Shown here: piece by piece, positions 1 through 9,774 of the stretch
How positions within the stretch are numbered: position 1 is the stretch's first letter
Layout: the number at the start of each line of letters is the position of its first letter
DNA from: a virus
Strand: one strand, 5' to 3'
IMG/VR virus record: IMGVR_UViG_3300020190_000035
Span: 16,091-80,090 of that record
DNA: 64,000 nt
Notes under the pieces: generated by a model
The model's database searches: none
Told to the model about the DNA's origin: nothing
What the model saw: the letters and a program-made list of their open reading frames with translations, nothing else
Translations under genes and position numbers: made by a program

Positions 1-810
1 TGCCCTATCAGCTTCCGACATACTAGAGGTCAAGCTGTATAAATCACCTCCAAAAGCATAAGTAATTTTTGACTGATCTAAGAATTGTGATATAAAAGTT
101 TCGCCAATTGAAAAGTCTCTTGGAGATATATAGCTTTGCATTCTCTTTGCAATCTTTGCAACGTCTGCCCAATTTTTAGAACCATCTTTTTGTGCTACTT
201 TTTTAAATAATTTTGATAAATATTCTTTTCTTATTGGAGAAGCTCCAACAACTGATTTGAGAAGTTTTGATTGTTCTCCAGTTAACTGTAGACCACTTTC
301 GGAAAAATATTCCAATATTGAATAACCTTCATCGGTTATTGATACGGTTGTTCTCCTACTTTCGTCAATTGTTTGATCTAAAGCTTGAATAACTCCTTTT
401 TGATTATTCTGAGTGTTTGACTTATAAAATTTAGCTCCTATTGAAGTTCCAGCTAAATGGCCTAAACCAACATCTGTTAGCTGTTGCATTTTTACTGGAT
501 TAGATGCAGCTTCTCTTAAAAAGTCGTTAACAACTTTTACTTCACTTGCTAATTGATTTGCACCTCGAGTTACAGAAAAATTATTAAAAGGACCTTCTGA
601 CGTAGCAGAAGAAAATATTCTAAAATCTATTAAACCTAATACGTTGACAGAATCAAATGCATCTGATATTTCATCAAAAGATTGACCAGTTACTTTATTA
701 ACATATTCAATTTTTCCATCTGACTCAACAACATCAATTGCAAATCTATATTTTGGAATAGAAGTTAATGCTCTTCTTGCAGTCTCTAATTTAGGATTTA
801 TATTAGTCAT
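1..810 (-). CDS. Partial protein of unknown function (3' end outside window)
   Basis: An open frame starts at an ATG at 810 and runs leftward off the window for 270 codons without a stop. The start lies 2 bp after the stop of the giant 2221-residue gene and has no clear Shine-Dalgarno site, so translation is probably coupled to that gene. The visible protein starts MTNINPKLETARRAL and is mixed, mostly hydrophilic and without Cys clusters or a signal peptide. I do not recognise a family. Being the next gene after the tail chaperones and the giant protein, it is probably a virion or baseplate component; that is inference from position only. Confidence 0.75.
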   Translation of the reverse strand, partial: MTNINPKLETARRALTSIPKYRFAIDVVESDGKIEYVNKVTGQSFDEISDAFDSVNVLGLIDFRIFSSATSEGPFNNFSVTRGANQLASEVKVVNDFLREAASNPVKMQQLTDVGLGHLAGTSIGAKFYKSNTQNNQKGVIQALDQTIDESRRTTVSITDEGYSILEYFSESGLQLTGEQSKLLKSVVGASPIRKEYLSKLFKKVAQKDGSKNWADVAKIAKRMQSYISPRDFSIGETFISQFLDQSKITYAFGGDLYSLTSSMSEADRA

Positions 811-812
811 AA

Positions 813-3800
813 TTATCTAACACCAGAATATATATCTATACCAGAAGATCCAAAACCATTTAACACTGGAACAACATTTCCACTAATTCCATTTCTGGAC
901 ATCATCATTCTTATTTGAGCAGCAACGTTTTCTGAATCTTGTTCTTTTTTAAATTCAGGATAGCTTGGATTGACCAGTTCTGCTTCACGCACCTGTTGAG
1001 GATAGTAACCCATTTGGGACATATTAATTCCCATAGATTCTCCCATTTTTATTTTAACATGATCCATATTTGTATTTGGATGCCAGCCTTCCCATCCAAG
1101 GTCTGGAAGTTCATGTCTAGAGAAGTATTCTACAAGATCTGGTCTAGACTCTACTTTCATTCCCCAAGCTGCTTCATATATTCTTCTTTCAAGTCTTGGA
1201 GCAGTAGAAAGAATCCTTTCTCTTTCTTGAAGTGGAGCATTAATCATTGCTTTAAAATGTTCACGTTTTCTTTTTGGAATTGCCAAAGATAAAGTTTGTA
1301 CAGAAGAGTTTTCTAAATCTGCTCCATACATCGTTCTTTTAGCAGCCTGGCTAAATTGAGCTGCTGCGGCCATATCACCTTGAGTTTTTGCCTCGTTTGA
1401 AAGCCTAGTGTTTTTTACGTAACTTAATATATCAATATACTCTTCAAGAGCAAGTTGTTTTTTTCTTTCTTGTGGCATAAAGCGTTCGCCAGTAATTGCT
1501 TGTTTTGTTTTCGAATACAAAGAATAACCAGCTCCAGTAGTAAAACCTATTAAAGAACTTCCAGTTTTTGCTTTGGGAGAACGACCAAACTGAGACATTA
1601 CTCCTGACATAACCAAACCGCTAGTTAAAGGATTTCTTCCTTGACTTTTATATAACATTGGTTTGATAAAGCTATCTATTGGGTTTTGCCACTCTGGGAA
1701 TGTTGCTCCATATACATTTCTTCTTTCCCAATCTTCTTGTGCAGTTCTATCAGAAAGGAGTTTTGTATTTATAAAAGTATCTCTGTGAGCTATATATTCA
1801 CCAACTCTACCAAGAGTGAGTGCTGATATAGATAAATTTAATTCTTCTGGACTTGAATATTTATACTTATATTCACTAAAAGTATATTTTGTTGTTGCCT
1901 CGTCAACTCTGGCTCTGATTTCTTGCAGCTTCTCTCTTTGACCCGGATCAATAGATGCCATTGTAATTTGAGTATTGAGTTTTCTAAACTGCTTTGAATA
2001 AGGTGCAATATCGCCCAATATATCTAGTTGAGTAATTGGATCATTATATCCAGACATATCAGGATTAAGTCTTTCATACCCAATACCTGGAAGCCTAAGC
2101 TCTCCTTCTTGCACCCTAGTAAATGGATCACCCTGTTGGAAATTCATAAAATAGTCGGCACCTGGTAAAAATGGGTACTTTATTCCCATTGTATTTTGAA
2201 TTGGGTTTATATAGTTAATATCTGTTCTTTCTTTAGGAACAAATCTTCTAACTATTTCTGATATTTCAACATTACCAAGTGCACCTTCAGGCTTAATTGG
2301 TATGTCTCCCAAACCACCTAGATTAAGATCCCAGAATGCTCGTGTTGATCCATAGGCTTTAGATGCAGACTGCAGCATTGACCTCTGAGGTTGCAAATCT
2401 CCTTGTCCAAATCCAAATTTTTCTCTTAGAGAAGCAAAAGCAAATCCATATATACCAGCTGTCTCCTGCAGTCTATAACCAATTTCTCCAGATACCATTC
2501 CAAATCTGTTAGACTCAACTGGTTGACCAGCTGCTACAATTCCTGGAGGAACATTACCTGGCACTGGTGGTGGACCAAACTGTGCTGCTTGAACATATAT
2601 GTTATTAATATTTGCAATTGATGAATTAGAAATTCTACTTGCAGTTTGCAGGGGCATTCCGCCCATGTATGAAAGTCTGGAGTTAGCTTGAGATATTTGA
2701 TTTGCTACTGGACCATAACCTCCACCAGTGCTTGATACCAGTGCAGATCCCCCCTGGCCCATAGCTGGACCAGATATTCTTTGAACTCTACCACTTGAAA
2801 TCAAACCCTGAGGATTATATGCACCGCTTTGACCAGCAGAAACATATTGACCTAAAGCACTGATTGTTTCTTGCTGATGCATAAGCCTTTGTGGCTTAAG
2901 AAGTTTACCAAAAGTTGCATTAAGAACTGAAGTAACCGGACCCCATGGTCCAGTAAAATATTCGCCAGTTGTTGGATATGGTCTATCATAATATTGTTTT
3001 TCTTCAAACCTATAAGGATCAAACGGCCTTAAGGGAGAAAAGTCATATCCAAAAGCAAATCTTTCTAGTGGACTACCAAACGATTCGCTTGTGTAGTTTG
3101 CGCCAGCTTGAAGCCTCTTATAATAAGAAGGCCTATAATACATGACCTTTCCACCCTTAAATGGTGTAACACCAAGTGGCCAGTATCTACCTTGTCTGAT
3201 TGGAACTTCACCTTCTAAGAGTTGTTCCTTTTTTTCCTCATAGGACATGCCACCTGGAGTAATTCCAGACAATACTGACTGTGCTTCTACTGCAGATCTT
3301 GCTAGCTTGCTAGTAAAATAAGGAGAGTAAACCCTTTCTCCTCTTCTATCTCTTTCATTTGCAAGTCCGCCTATTGTCCTATCTGCAGTTAAAAGTGCCG
3401 TTCCTCCAAGAACTAATGGAACTGCTCTTTTGGCAACCATTCCACCCGCATAAAGAGACATAGGGCCAGAATACTTTGATTCATCAAGTCCTAATCCAAA
3501 TGTCTCAAAGTATTTATTTAATCTTTGAACACCATGAGAAACTGGCACAGACGCGGCACTGAATGCCTCTGCGTCTGAATATGTTGAAAATCCTAGTGCG
3601 CTCTTTGCTGCTCTACCAAAACCAACAGAAGAAACAACAGTTCCAAATGTTGGAACAAAAACTGTGCCTTGATTACCTAGTTCATTTACTGCTGTCTCTT
3701 TTAGTCTATATTCTGATGGCTTAAATGTTCTTGAAACAAATGGCCTAAATATACTAATTACGTCATTTCCAATTCCACCGGTTCCAACGTTTACTATATT

Positions 3801-6800
3801 TTGACTAATAAATGGATCAAGCAATGTTGCAAAACTTTGAGAACCTGAATCTCTTATTGACATCAAGCTTTTTAATGCTTGCGTTAAGTTCTCTGATTCA
3901 GTTGCTGATTTTTTATATCCCCTAAATGCCACAAAGTTTAATACAGATGAAAGACCAGCTGCTCTTGCTTCGGTAGCTTGATTTTTGCTTATTATGTCTC
4001 TTGATAATAGCTCTAATATTATCTGTTCTATGTCAATTACAAATTGACCAATGTCTACATTTCCAGTATTTTGTGCAGCAGCAAATGCTCTTCTTTGTAG
4101 GGCTAATTGAAATATAGCTTCTCTTAATTCATCAACTTTTGTTGTAATAGTCGGAGAAGTTGCAACTCTTGGTGACATTTCATCTAAATCAAATTCCTCT
4201 AACTTAGATCTGACGACTCCCATTGATGCTGTTAGAGAACGTGTATCAACCGATTGAGAAGAAACTGCAGCAGAAGTTGCTTGTGCTTTCTCTATTTCTT
4301 TTACAGCAAATTCTCTCATTTCAGCTTGAGACCTAACTTGACTCAAGTTGATTCCCTCATCCGAACCACTAAGTATATTTCTTAAGAAATTTTCAGAACT
4401 ATACTTTTGTTCTGCTCCTCTAATGACTGGAACAGGAGTACCATATGATTGTATTCTTCTTCTGAAAGATTCATAGGCTCTGAGCACTTCTTGATGGCCA
4501 TATACTTGATCTCCAGACTCATCAACAACCTTCAGTAGATTATCTGCTTCACTTGTCAATGAGAGAGTGGATCCTCTTTTAGTTTCTACGACTTCATTTC
4601 TTAATAGCTTTCCAAAGACAACTGGATTATATAAGTCTTGTCGTCTTTGCCTGAATCTACCAAAGTATCTTAAAAGTGAGTTGGGCTGTTCTTCTGCTAC
4701 ATCAAATCTTCTTTGAATTTTTTCTAAAATAGATAAACCAGATTGTTCTTGCTGACCTGCTTGTGGAAGATTCTGGTTTATTTGTCTACCAGCAACAATT
4801 CTTGCTGTTCTTGAAAACATATCGTTTTCATTTGTAGCGAACTGTCTAAAAGTTCCAGTTAGTTTTGATACTTTTTTAGCTAATGAATCTGAAGTTCCAC
4901 TGATAGAATATATTGATCCAGTTGGGCCAAAAAATCTTCTTCTTTCCTGCGCAAATACGAGTGCACTGGCACCTTCTGATGCTATCTGACCAAATGGCTG
5001 AAAGGAAAGAGATGGAACCATAGAAAATATGTTTCTATGATCTATTCCTTGCGGTCCACCATAACCAATCATATCCAAAGGATTAAATTTGATAATTGGT
5101 ATTTGCAGCTGATCTCTAACGAAATTCATTGCACCAAAAGCTGCTGACCTTAGCCTGGTTGTATCTATTATATTCCCAGACTGAGTTCTGTAAACACCCT
5201 TAAGTTCTGAATAACCTATACTAGAAGAAATAGGATCAGTTCTTGCTATTTCGCTTGCTAATCCTTCGATAACATTTGTTTGATTATCATCGAGATAACC
5301 AAACATTCCCATATCAAAAGCTTCATCAATTAATAAAGGCTTTAATCCAAATAAGTTATAACCTTCTTTTGATGTAGAAGAGGTCATTCTCTTCTGCTGC
5401 ATCAGGAATGCTCTTAATTGACCAATATTTGATATATCTATTCCACGCCTAGCTAAACTATCACCAATAACAGCCCTAGATACTCTTTGTCCATTTTCGT
5501 CTAATAGATTTATTCCAAGTTCATCTGCTGCAGACCTTGCTAGATAATCTGCTTTGTCTTGTGATATATCGCCTTCAAAATCTTTATACAAAGCTTTTTG
5601 AGCTCTGACCATTTTCCTACCAGTAGGAATAGCTACATCATCATAGAATGCGCTCCATGCTCTATTTATTTTGGCTTTTAAATTTTGTTGAAATTGTTTA
5701 TTAGCAAAAAGAACATCTGTTAAAATAACAGCAGATTCAAATGCTTCAGGAGTAAATGTTGCATCTGCTATTTTTTCTAGTTCATTATCTCTACTAATAA
5801 CTTGTTTGAAAAAATCTTGTGTATTATTTTTGTCAATAATTTTAGTTGCGCCAAATTGCATTCTTTGGCTTATATTTTCTGCAGAACCGTATGATCTAGG
5901 GATACTGACTAAACCAACTTTTTTAATAAATACGTCTGCTGTTCCTTCATTGACACCATTAGAAACAAGATGTCTGTATAGAGCTTTTTTATACTCTTCA
6001 GTTTCTATCTCTTTTGCGAATTTTCCTTGACTAAGACCTTGTCCAGCAATTGCAGAAGGACCCATAAACCTAAGAATAGAGTTAGAGTAATCAGAGAATA
6101 TACTGCTGTGCAGTGATCTCACTTGCTTAATGCTAGAAGCAAGAAGCTCTTGAGGATTTGCTGATCTAATTCCACTAACAGCGGCTAATCCTTGATCATA
6201 AGATATGGCGCCATTGACAACATCATACGCTGTTCTAGCTGCTTTAAATCTTGTTCTAAATTCTGCTACACCAAGAGTAATACCCTTTAGAGATGGAACA
6301 GCATCGGCAAAACCCTGGAGTCTTGTTCCATGATCTATATGCCCAACATTTTGAATCTCATAGCCAAATAGATAAGCTTTTACTGAAGCTGCTGCTTTTC
6401 TTAACTTTCCAGCTTGACCTCCAGCACCTGCTGCTGCACCTGCTTCACGAGAACCTCTTCTAGCCTGTCTCATTGCAAAGACAACGTTGCCTTCTGCAGC
6501 TCCTCCTTCTTTTACTGCAGTAGCAAAAGCTGCAGTCATAGCTGTTGTATTTCTTGTTAGCGAACCAACAACTTTTTCTACATCTTGACCAAAAGCAGAA
6601 AGGATTGTTTTCACATCTAGAATTGCATTAGAGAATTTTGTTTGTCTAGCTGTTAATCTTAAGTTTGGATTCTTAGCTGTTGGAGCTGCAGCTAAGAACT
6701 TGATTCGAGAAATTGCTGCCCCACCCAAATCAAATGGCGTAAGCATTGTTGCCATATTAATGGCAGACTGCTTAGAAAAGTCTGCTATAACATCTACTGG

Positions 6801-7478
6801 GTTATACCATTTAACCCTTCTTCTATCTTGCTCTGTACCAAAGAATGGATCTACAACAGCCCTTTGTGTGACATACATTGCTGGAAGCTCAAAAGCTAGA
6901 TTTCTAGCTCTTTTAACTAAAGCTTGTTGCATATCATCTTTGAAAGACCATACTGCTGCTGGCTCTCTAGTTACTCCAGCTGAAGCCTGCCTAATTTCTC
7001 CACTAGTTAAAAACTGATTTCCCTCTAACTGAAAAAGACCACCCTGAAGACGAGTAAGATTTTGTTTAGCAGTGCGTCCATCTATTTGAAAAATTAATTT
7101 TGAATATACGTCAGATGGATCTACACCATCTATTTGCCTCGTTACACCTTCAAGTTCGTCAAGAGCTTTCTTTATCTTTCCGGCACTCTCGACAAATCTT
7201 GTCGCGGATCCAGCAAATTTTCCACCCGAATCAGCTGTTGACTGAATAAACTTTGCTAGTTTTATTCCACCACTTTTTATAATTTTTGATGCAACTACAG
7301 ATCCTGCCATTGTTGCTGTACTGGCAGCAAAAAAGCGCATAACGGGATGACCGTTAAGCGCTTTACTTAAAATGCCTGAGTTAGGACTTGGACCTTCTGT
7401 CTCGCCCTCTCTGATGGGAATATCTCTGGATGTTACACCAAAGCCTAAAGAACTAATGGGGCCACGATCTCTGATCAT
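813..7478 (-). CDS. Giant virion protein, 2221 aa (tape-measure position)
   Basis: This is the largest gene of the window and directly follows the two tail-assembly chaperone-like genes, where contractile-tailed phages usually keep the tape measure. The sequence is not a classical coiled-coil tape measure. It has hydrophobic Gly/Ala patches near residues 45-65 and about 1345-1365, many Arg/Gln-rich helical stretches, and a Tyr/Pro/Gly-rich part around residues 1400-1520 (for example YYRPSYYKRL and a later TGPWGP). The C-terminal third is rich in Asn, Gln and Gly. It may be the tape measure or a large tail-tip or internal virion protein. Call: structural protein, high confidence; tape measure, tentative. 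The start (ATG at 7478) lies 14 bp after the preceding gene. Confidence 0.7.
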   Translation of the reverse strand: MIRDRGPISSLGFGVTSRDIPIREGETEGPSPNSGILSKALNGHPVMRFFAASTATMAGSVVASKIIKSGGIKLAKFIQSTADSGGKFAGSATRFVESAGKIKKALDELEGVTRQIDGVDPSDVYSKLIFQIDGRTAKQNLTRLQGGLFQLEGNQFLTSGEIRQASAGVTREPAAVWSFKDDMQQALVKRARNLAFELPAMYVTQRAVVDPFFGTEQDRRRVKWYNPVDVIADFSKQSAINMATMLTPFDLGGAAISRIKFLAAAPTAKNPNLRLTARQTKFSNAILDVKTILSAFGQDVEKVVGSLTRNTTAMTAAFATAVKEGGAAEGNVVFAMRQARRGSREAGAAAGAGGQAGKLRKAAASVKAYLFGYEIQNVGHIDHGTRLQGFADAVPSLKGITLGVAEFRTRFKAARTAYDVVNGAISYDQGLAAVSGIRSANPQELLASSIKQVRSLHSSIFSDYSNSILRFMGPSAIAGQGLSQGKFAKEIETEEYKKALYRHLVSNGVNEGTADVFIKKVGLVSIPRSYGSAENISQRMQFGATKIIDKNNTQDFFKQVISRDNELEKIADATFTPEAFESAVILTDVLFANKQFQQNLKAKINRAWSAFYDDVAIPTGRKMVRAQKALYKDFEGDISQDKADYLARSAADELGINLLDENGQRVSRAVIGDSLARRGIDISNIGQLRAFLMQQKRMTSSTSKEGYNLFGLKPLLIDEAFDMGMFGYLDDNQTNVIEGLASEIARTDPISSSIGYSELKGVYRTQSGNIIDTTRLRSAAFGAMNFVRDQLQIPIIKFNPLDMIGYGGPQGIDHRNIFSMVPSLSFQPFGQIASEGASALVFAQERRRFFGPTGSIYSISGTSDSLAKKVSKLTGTFRQFATNENDMFSRTARIVAGRQINQNLPQAGQQEQSGLSILEKIQRRFDVAEEQPNSLLRYFGRFRQRRQDLYNPVVFGKLLRNEVVETKRGSTLSLTSEADNLLKVVDESGDQVYGHQEVLRAYESFRRRIQSYGTPVPVIRGAEQKYSSENFLRNILSGSDEGINLSQVRSQAEMREFAVKEIEKAQATSAAVSSQSVDTRSLTASMGVVRSKLEEFDLDEMSPRVATSPTITTKVDELREAIFQLALQRRAFAAAQNTGNVDIGQFVIDIEQIILELLSRDIISKNQATEARAAGLSSVLNFVAFRGYKKSATESENLTQALKSLMSIRDSGSQSFATLLDPFISQNIVNVGTGGIGNDVISIFRPFVSRTFKPSEYRLKETAVNELGNQGTVFVPTFGTVVSSVGFGRAAKSALGFSTYSDAEAFSAASVPVSHGVQRLNKYFETFGLGLDESKYSGPMSLYAGGMVAKRAVPLVLGGTALLTADRTIGGLANERDRRGERVYSPYFTSKLARSAVEAQSVLSGITPGGMSYEEKKEQLLEGEVPIRQGRYWPLGVTPFKGGKVMYYRPSYYKRLQAGANYTSESFGSPLERFAFGYDFSPLRPFDPYRFEEKQYYDRPYPTTGEYFTGPWGPVTSVLNATFGKLLKPQRLMHQQETISALGQYVSAGQSGAYNPQGLISSGRVQRISGPAMGQGGSALVSSTGGGYGPVANQISQANSRLSYMGGMPLQTASRISNSSIANINNIYVQAAQFGPPPVPGNVPPGIVAAGQPVESNRFGMVSGEIGYRLQETAGIYGFAFASLREKFGFGQGDLQPQRSMLQSASKAYGSTRAFWDLNLGGLGDIPIKPEGALGNVEISEIVRRFVPKERTDINYINPIQNTMGIKYPFLPGADYFMNFQQGDPFTRVQEGELRLPGIGYERLNPDMSGYNDPITQLDILGDIAPYSKQFRKLNTQITMASIDPGQREKLQEIRARVDEATTKYTFSEYKYKYSSPEELNLSISALTLGRVGEYIAHRDTFINTKLLSDRTAQEDWERRNVYGATFPEWQNPIDSFIKPMLYKSQGRNPLTSGLVMSGVMSQFGRSPKAKTGSSLIGFTTGAGYSLYSKTKQAITGERFMPQERKKQLALEEYIDILSYVKNTRLSNEAKTQGDMAAAAQFSQAAKRTMYGADLENSSVQTLSLAIPKRKREHFKAMINAPLQERERILSTAPRLERRIYEAAWGMKVESRPDLVEYFSRHELPDLGWEGWHPNTNMDHVKIKMGESMGINMSQMGYYPQQVREAELVNPSYPEFKKEQDSENVAAQIRMMMSRNGISGNVVPVLNGFGSSGIDIYSGVR

Positions 7479-7492
7479 TTTTTATTCCCCCC

Positions 7493-8122
7493 TTATTTTA
7501 GGCCCCAAAGCTTCTGAGCAACAGGATCTTCGTATACTGCTTCGCCTGGCTTCTTGGACTGATTATATCTATTGGCAAAATCTTTTTGCTTTTTTGTTTC
7601 TTCTTCTGGATCAATCAACTGCAAGCTTACATTCGTTGATTCAATTCCAAGTATGCTTTGTTTAATTTCTATGATTTTTTCTGCCAAAGCAACATTTTCT
7701 GCCAACATTGTATATGTCATATTGTCTAAATCATCAGGACTATATGTAGCAATAGTAGCCAAAACAAAGGCTTTCATTAAGCTTCTCACCTCTGAAGCTT
7801 TTAACCTTTTTTCTTCTAAAACATTTTTAGCTTTTTTAATAGAAGAAAAGCCAGACTCTTCCAATATCTCATCGGCAAGAGAAGATATTAATCCAGCAGG
7901 ATATTTATCGCAGTTAAACTGTTCTGGAAAAACAACTACATTTTTTATTATTAAATCTTCTATATCTACATTAGTGTAGTCACTAGAGTTTTGATATTCA
8001 CAAATCTTGTCAAACTCAGAAAAAGTTAACTCTCTAAATACAATATCTTGACCTTTTATCTGTGTTACAAATAAAGATCCATAATTTTTTTTTAGTTCGT
8101 ATAACTTTTCTGAGTCTAACAT
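7493..8122 (-). CDS. Tail assembly chaperone-like protein (second of pair)
   Basis: 209 residues, 3 bp downstream of a related gene. The two proteins share a layout: a strand plus helix block (VFRELTFSEFDKI here, AWRTLTRLEYKNL in the neighbour), then a Val/Phe-Pro segment, then a helix ending EILEESGF (EVLEASGF in the neighbour). A pair of such genes between the tail tube and a giant tail gene is the usual position of tail assembly chaperones, which bind the tape measure during tail assembly and do not enter the virion. The C-terminus is Lys/Gln-rich. No slippery frameshift site was needed to join the two; each has its own ATG. The call rests on position and the shared fold pattern. Confidence 0.6.
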   Translation of the reverse strand: MLDSEKLYELKKNYGSLFVTQIKGQDIVFRELTFSEFDKICEYQNSSDYTNVDIEDLIIKNVVVFPEQFNCDKYPAGLISSLADEILEESGFSSIKKAKNVLEEKRLKASEVRSLMKAFVLATIATYSPDDLDNMTYTMLAENVALAEKIIEIKQSILGIESTNVSLQLIDPEEETKKQKDFANRYNQSKKPGEAVYEDPVAQKLWGLK

Positions 8123-8125
8123 TAA

Positions 8126-8644
8126 CTATAACTGACGAACCTCAAGGGCAACGAAGCCAGAAGCTTCTAGAACTTCTTGAGCTATAAGCGAAGGAAGTCC
8201 TGCCAACTCTCCAACAATACTCTGCTTGTCATAAGCGGGATAAAGAACACAAATCTCAGAAATTGCTTCTTCATTCCAAAGATTGGCTTCCGCTGAAGAT
8301 AACTGACCAGCTTCAATTAACTGTTCCATCTTTCTTACAAGATTCTTATATTCTAATCTCGTAAGAGTTCTCCATGCTATGTGCTTATCATAAGTGATTG
8401 AAGTAACGTAAACGTCTCCATGCTCACTCTTCCAGTCTTTAATCATTCGTGCAGTTGGTCCATTTGGCCAAATCAACTCTTCATCATCAAGATCTTCAAC
8501 CGTACTTGGTTCTTGTGCAATCTCTATTTCTTCTTCTTCAATCTCAGAAATATTTTTTTCTTGGACTATATATGCTTCATCCGAACCAACCTCTTGTGCC
8601 AATTCAGGTGACTGTTTTACAACTACTTTTCTTCCTTCAGTCAT
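8126..8644 (-). CDS. Tail assembly chaperone-like protein (first of pair)
   Basis: 172 residues. The first 55 are strongly acidic (run of Glu around residues 36-41) and probably disordered. The rest matches the following gene in pattern: TLTRLEYKNLV, then a segment ending in ALYP-like Val-Leu-Tyr-Pro, then a helix ending EVLEASGF. AGGAG lies 8 nt before the ATG, and a good extended -10 promoter lies upstream at 8679-8687, so this gene begins its own transcript serving the chaperones and the giant protein. Function is inferred from position between the tail tubes and the giant tail gene. Confidence 0.6.
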   Translation of the reverse strand: MTEGRKVVVKQSPELAQEVGSDEAYIVQEKNISEIEEEEIEIAQEPSTVEDLDDEELIWPNGPTARMIKDWKSEHGDVYVTSITYDKHIAWRTLTRLEYKNLVRKMEQLIEAGQLSSAEANLWNEEAISEICVLYPAYDKQSIVGELAGLPSLIAQEVLEASGFVALEVRQL

Positions 8645-8678
8645 TATTTCTCCTATTTAAATAAATACACTTTGACAT

Positions 8679-8687
8679 ATTATAACA
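8679..8687 (-). promoter_or_regulatory. Extended -10 promoter, leftward
   Basis: On the minus strand the bases read TGTTATAAT, a perfect extended -10 (TGn + TATAAT). The predicted start of transcription is near 8672, giving a leader of about 28 nt with AGGAG before the ATG at 8644. It lies in the 65-bp gap between the third tube-like gene and the chaperones. No convincing -35 is seen. Confidence 0.6.
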
Positions 8688-8709
8688 TGAACAAATTTTA
8701 AAATACAAA

Positions 8710-9768
8710 TTATTTAGTTCTTTCATTTAGTAATCTTAGCTCATTAGGTGTTAATGGTGGCTGTACCTTGTTTGAATCTGTTTGTTTTGTTCCTTCCGAT
8801 TCAACATCAGAAAGTATTGACTTATCTGTAGATCTTATATTTCCATTAGAAACATACATATCTCTTGCTATAAAAGAGTAGTTTTCAACAACTGCAACTC
8901 CACCAGGAGTGACACTTAGATTCATCGATGACAGATTTACATCTTGTATAACTATGTCCATTTCAACAGCTACTTTTCCTGGCTTTACAAGTCTCTCGTT
9001 AAAATCTGTTGCCATCAATCTATCTAGAGTATCAAAATCATCTTCTGAATTAGTTCCCTTATTTCTAGCTATTGTTGAAACTGATCCTTCTTGAGTTCCG
9101 TATTTAATAATTAAATTAAATGGTGGGTGCGCACTAAAAATGTTTCTTTGATCCGAGCCATCTGAATCTGCGGCTAGTCTATCTAAATTAGATCTATTCC
9201 AGTATCTTCTTATGTTTTTTTCATCTTCAATAGACTGTTCATCTCTGCCCGATAAGTAAGATTGTATTCTGGCATTCTTATCTCCATTGTTAAACAAAAT
9301 TCTTTGTTCAGCGGCAACAGATAGTAGCTCACGCATTCTTCCTGGATACCTAGAATACATCGAGAACTGGCCATTAATGATTCTTACTCCACTCATAATG
9401 ACATCATACGTATAGGACCAAAAACCATACAGTGGTTGCTTTTCTTGGCTAATTGAAAATGCAACTCCGGCTAAATCCAATTCATATTCTGGATCAAATA
9501 AACCATCTATATAAACTCTAATGTCTTCGCCAGTAAAATAATAATCATAATAGGTATTAAATTTTTCCCCATCAGATGTTTTGCCAGCCCACTGTGCATC
9601 GACTTTTTCATTCAGTGGATCAAATGACTTGCCTGTTCTGATTGTTGTAGATGGAAGTGATCCTCCACGACCATAAAGTCTTTCTTGAAGATCTGCTGGC
9701 AAATAAGTTGTAAACGGTCTATAAGATCTATTTCCAACAACATCTTTATAATCAAAATCTGATGCCAT
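8710..9768 (-). CDS. Tail tube-like structural protein (third paralogue)
   Basis: 352 residues. It shares with the two upstream genes a pattern typical of the tail-tube group: an E-K-Q-P-L-Y block (EKAPIY and ENAPVR in the others), then ...GVRIINGQFSMYSR (IAGSLIFTVF in the others), and later HPPFNLIIKYGTQEG (IPPFDITITFANEYG in the others). It is longer than the others, with an insert of about 60 residues after the first half and an extended C-terminus of polar residues. It may be a tail tube terminator, an initiator at the baseplate or a minor tube ring. The family link is read by eye and is weaker than for the other two. Confidence 0.5.
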   Translation of the reverse strand: MASDFDYKDVVGNRSYRPFTTYLPADLQERLYGRGGSLPSTTIRTGKSFDPLNEKVDAQWAGKTSDGEKFNTYYDYYFTGEDIRVYIDGLFDPEYELDLAGVAFSISQEKQPLYGFWSYTYDVIMSGVRIINGQFSMYSRYPGRMRELLSVAAEQRILFNNGDKNARIQSYLSGRDEQSIEDEKNIRRYWNRSNLDRLAADSDGSDQRNIFSAHPPFNLIIKYGTQEGSVSTIARNKGTNSEDDFDTLDRLMATDFNERLVKPGKVAVEMDIVIQDVNLSSMNLSVTPGGVAVVENYSFIARDMYVSNGNIRSTDKSILSDVESEGTKQTDSNKVQPPLTPNELRLLNERTK

Positions 9769-9774
9769 TTATTA

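Noticed and set aside
7493-8644. Programmed frameshift joining the two tail chaperones
   Set aside because: Each gene has its own ATG and stop, 3 bp apart, and no slippery heptamer was seen at the junction.
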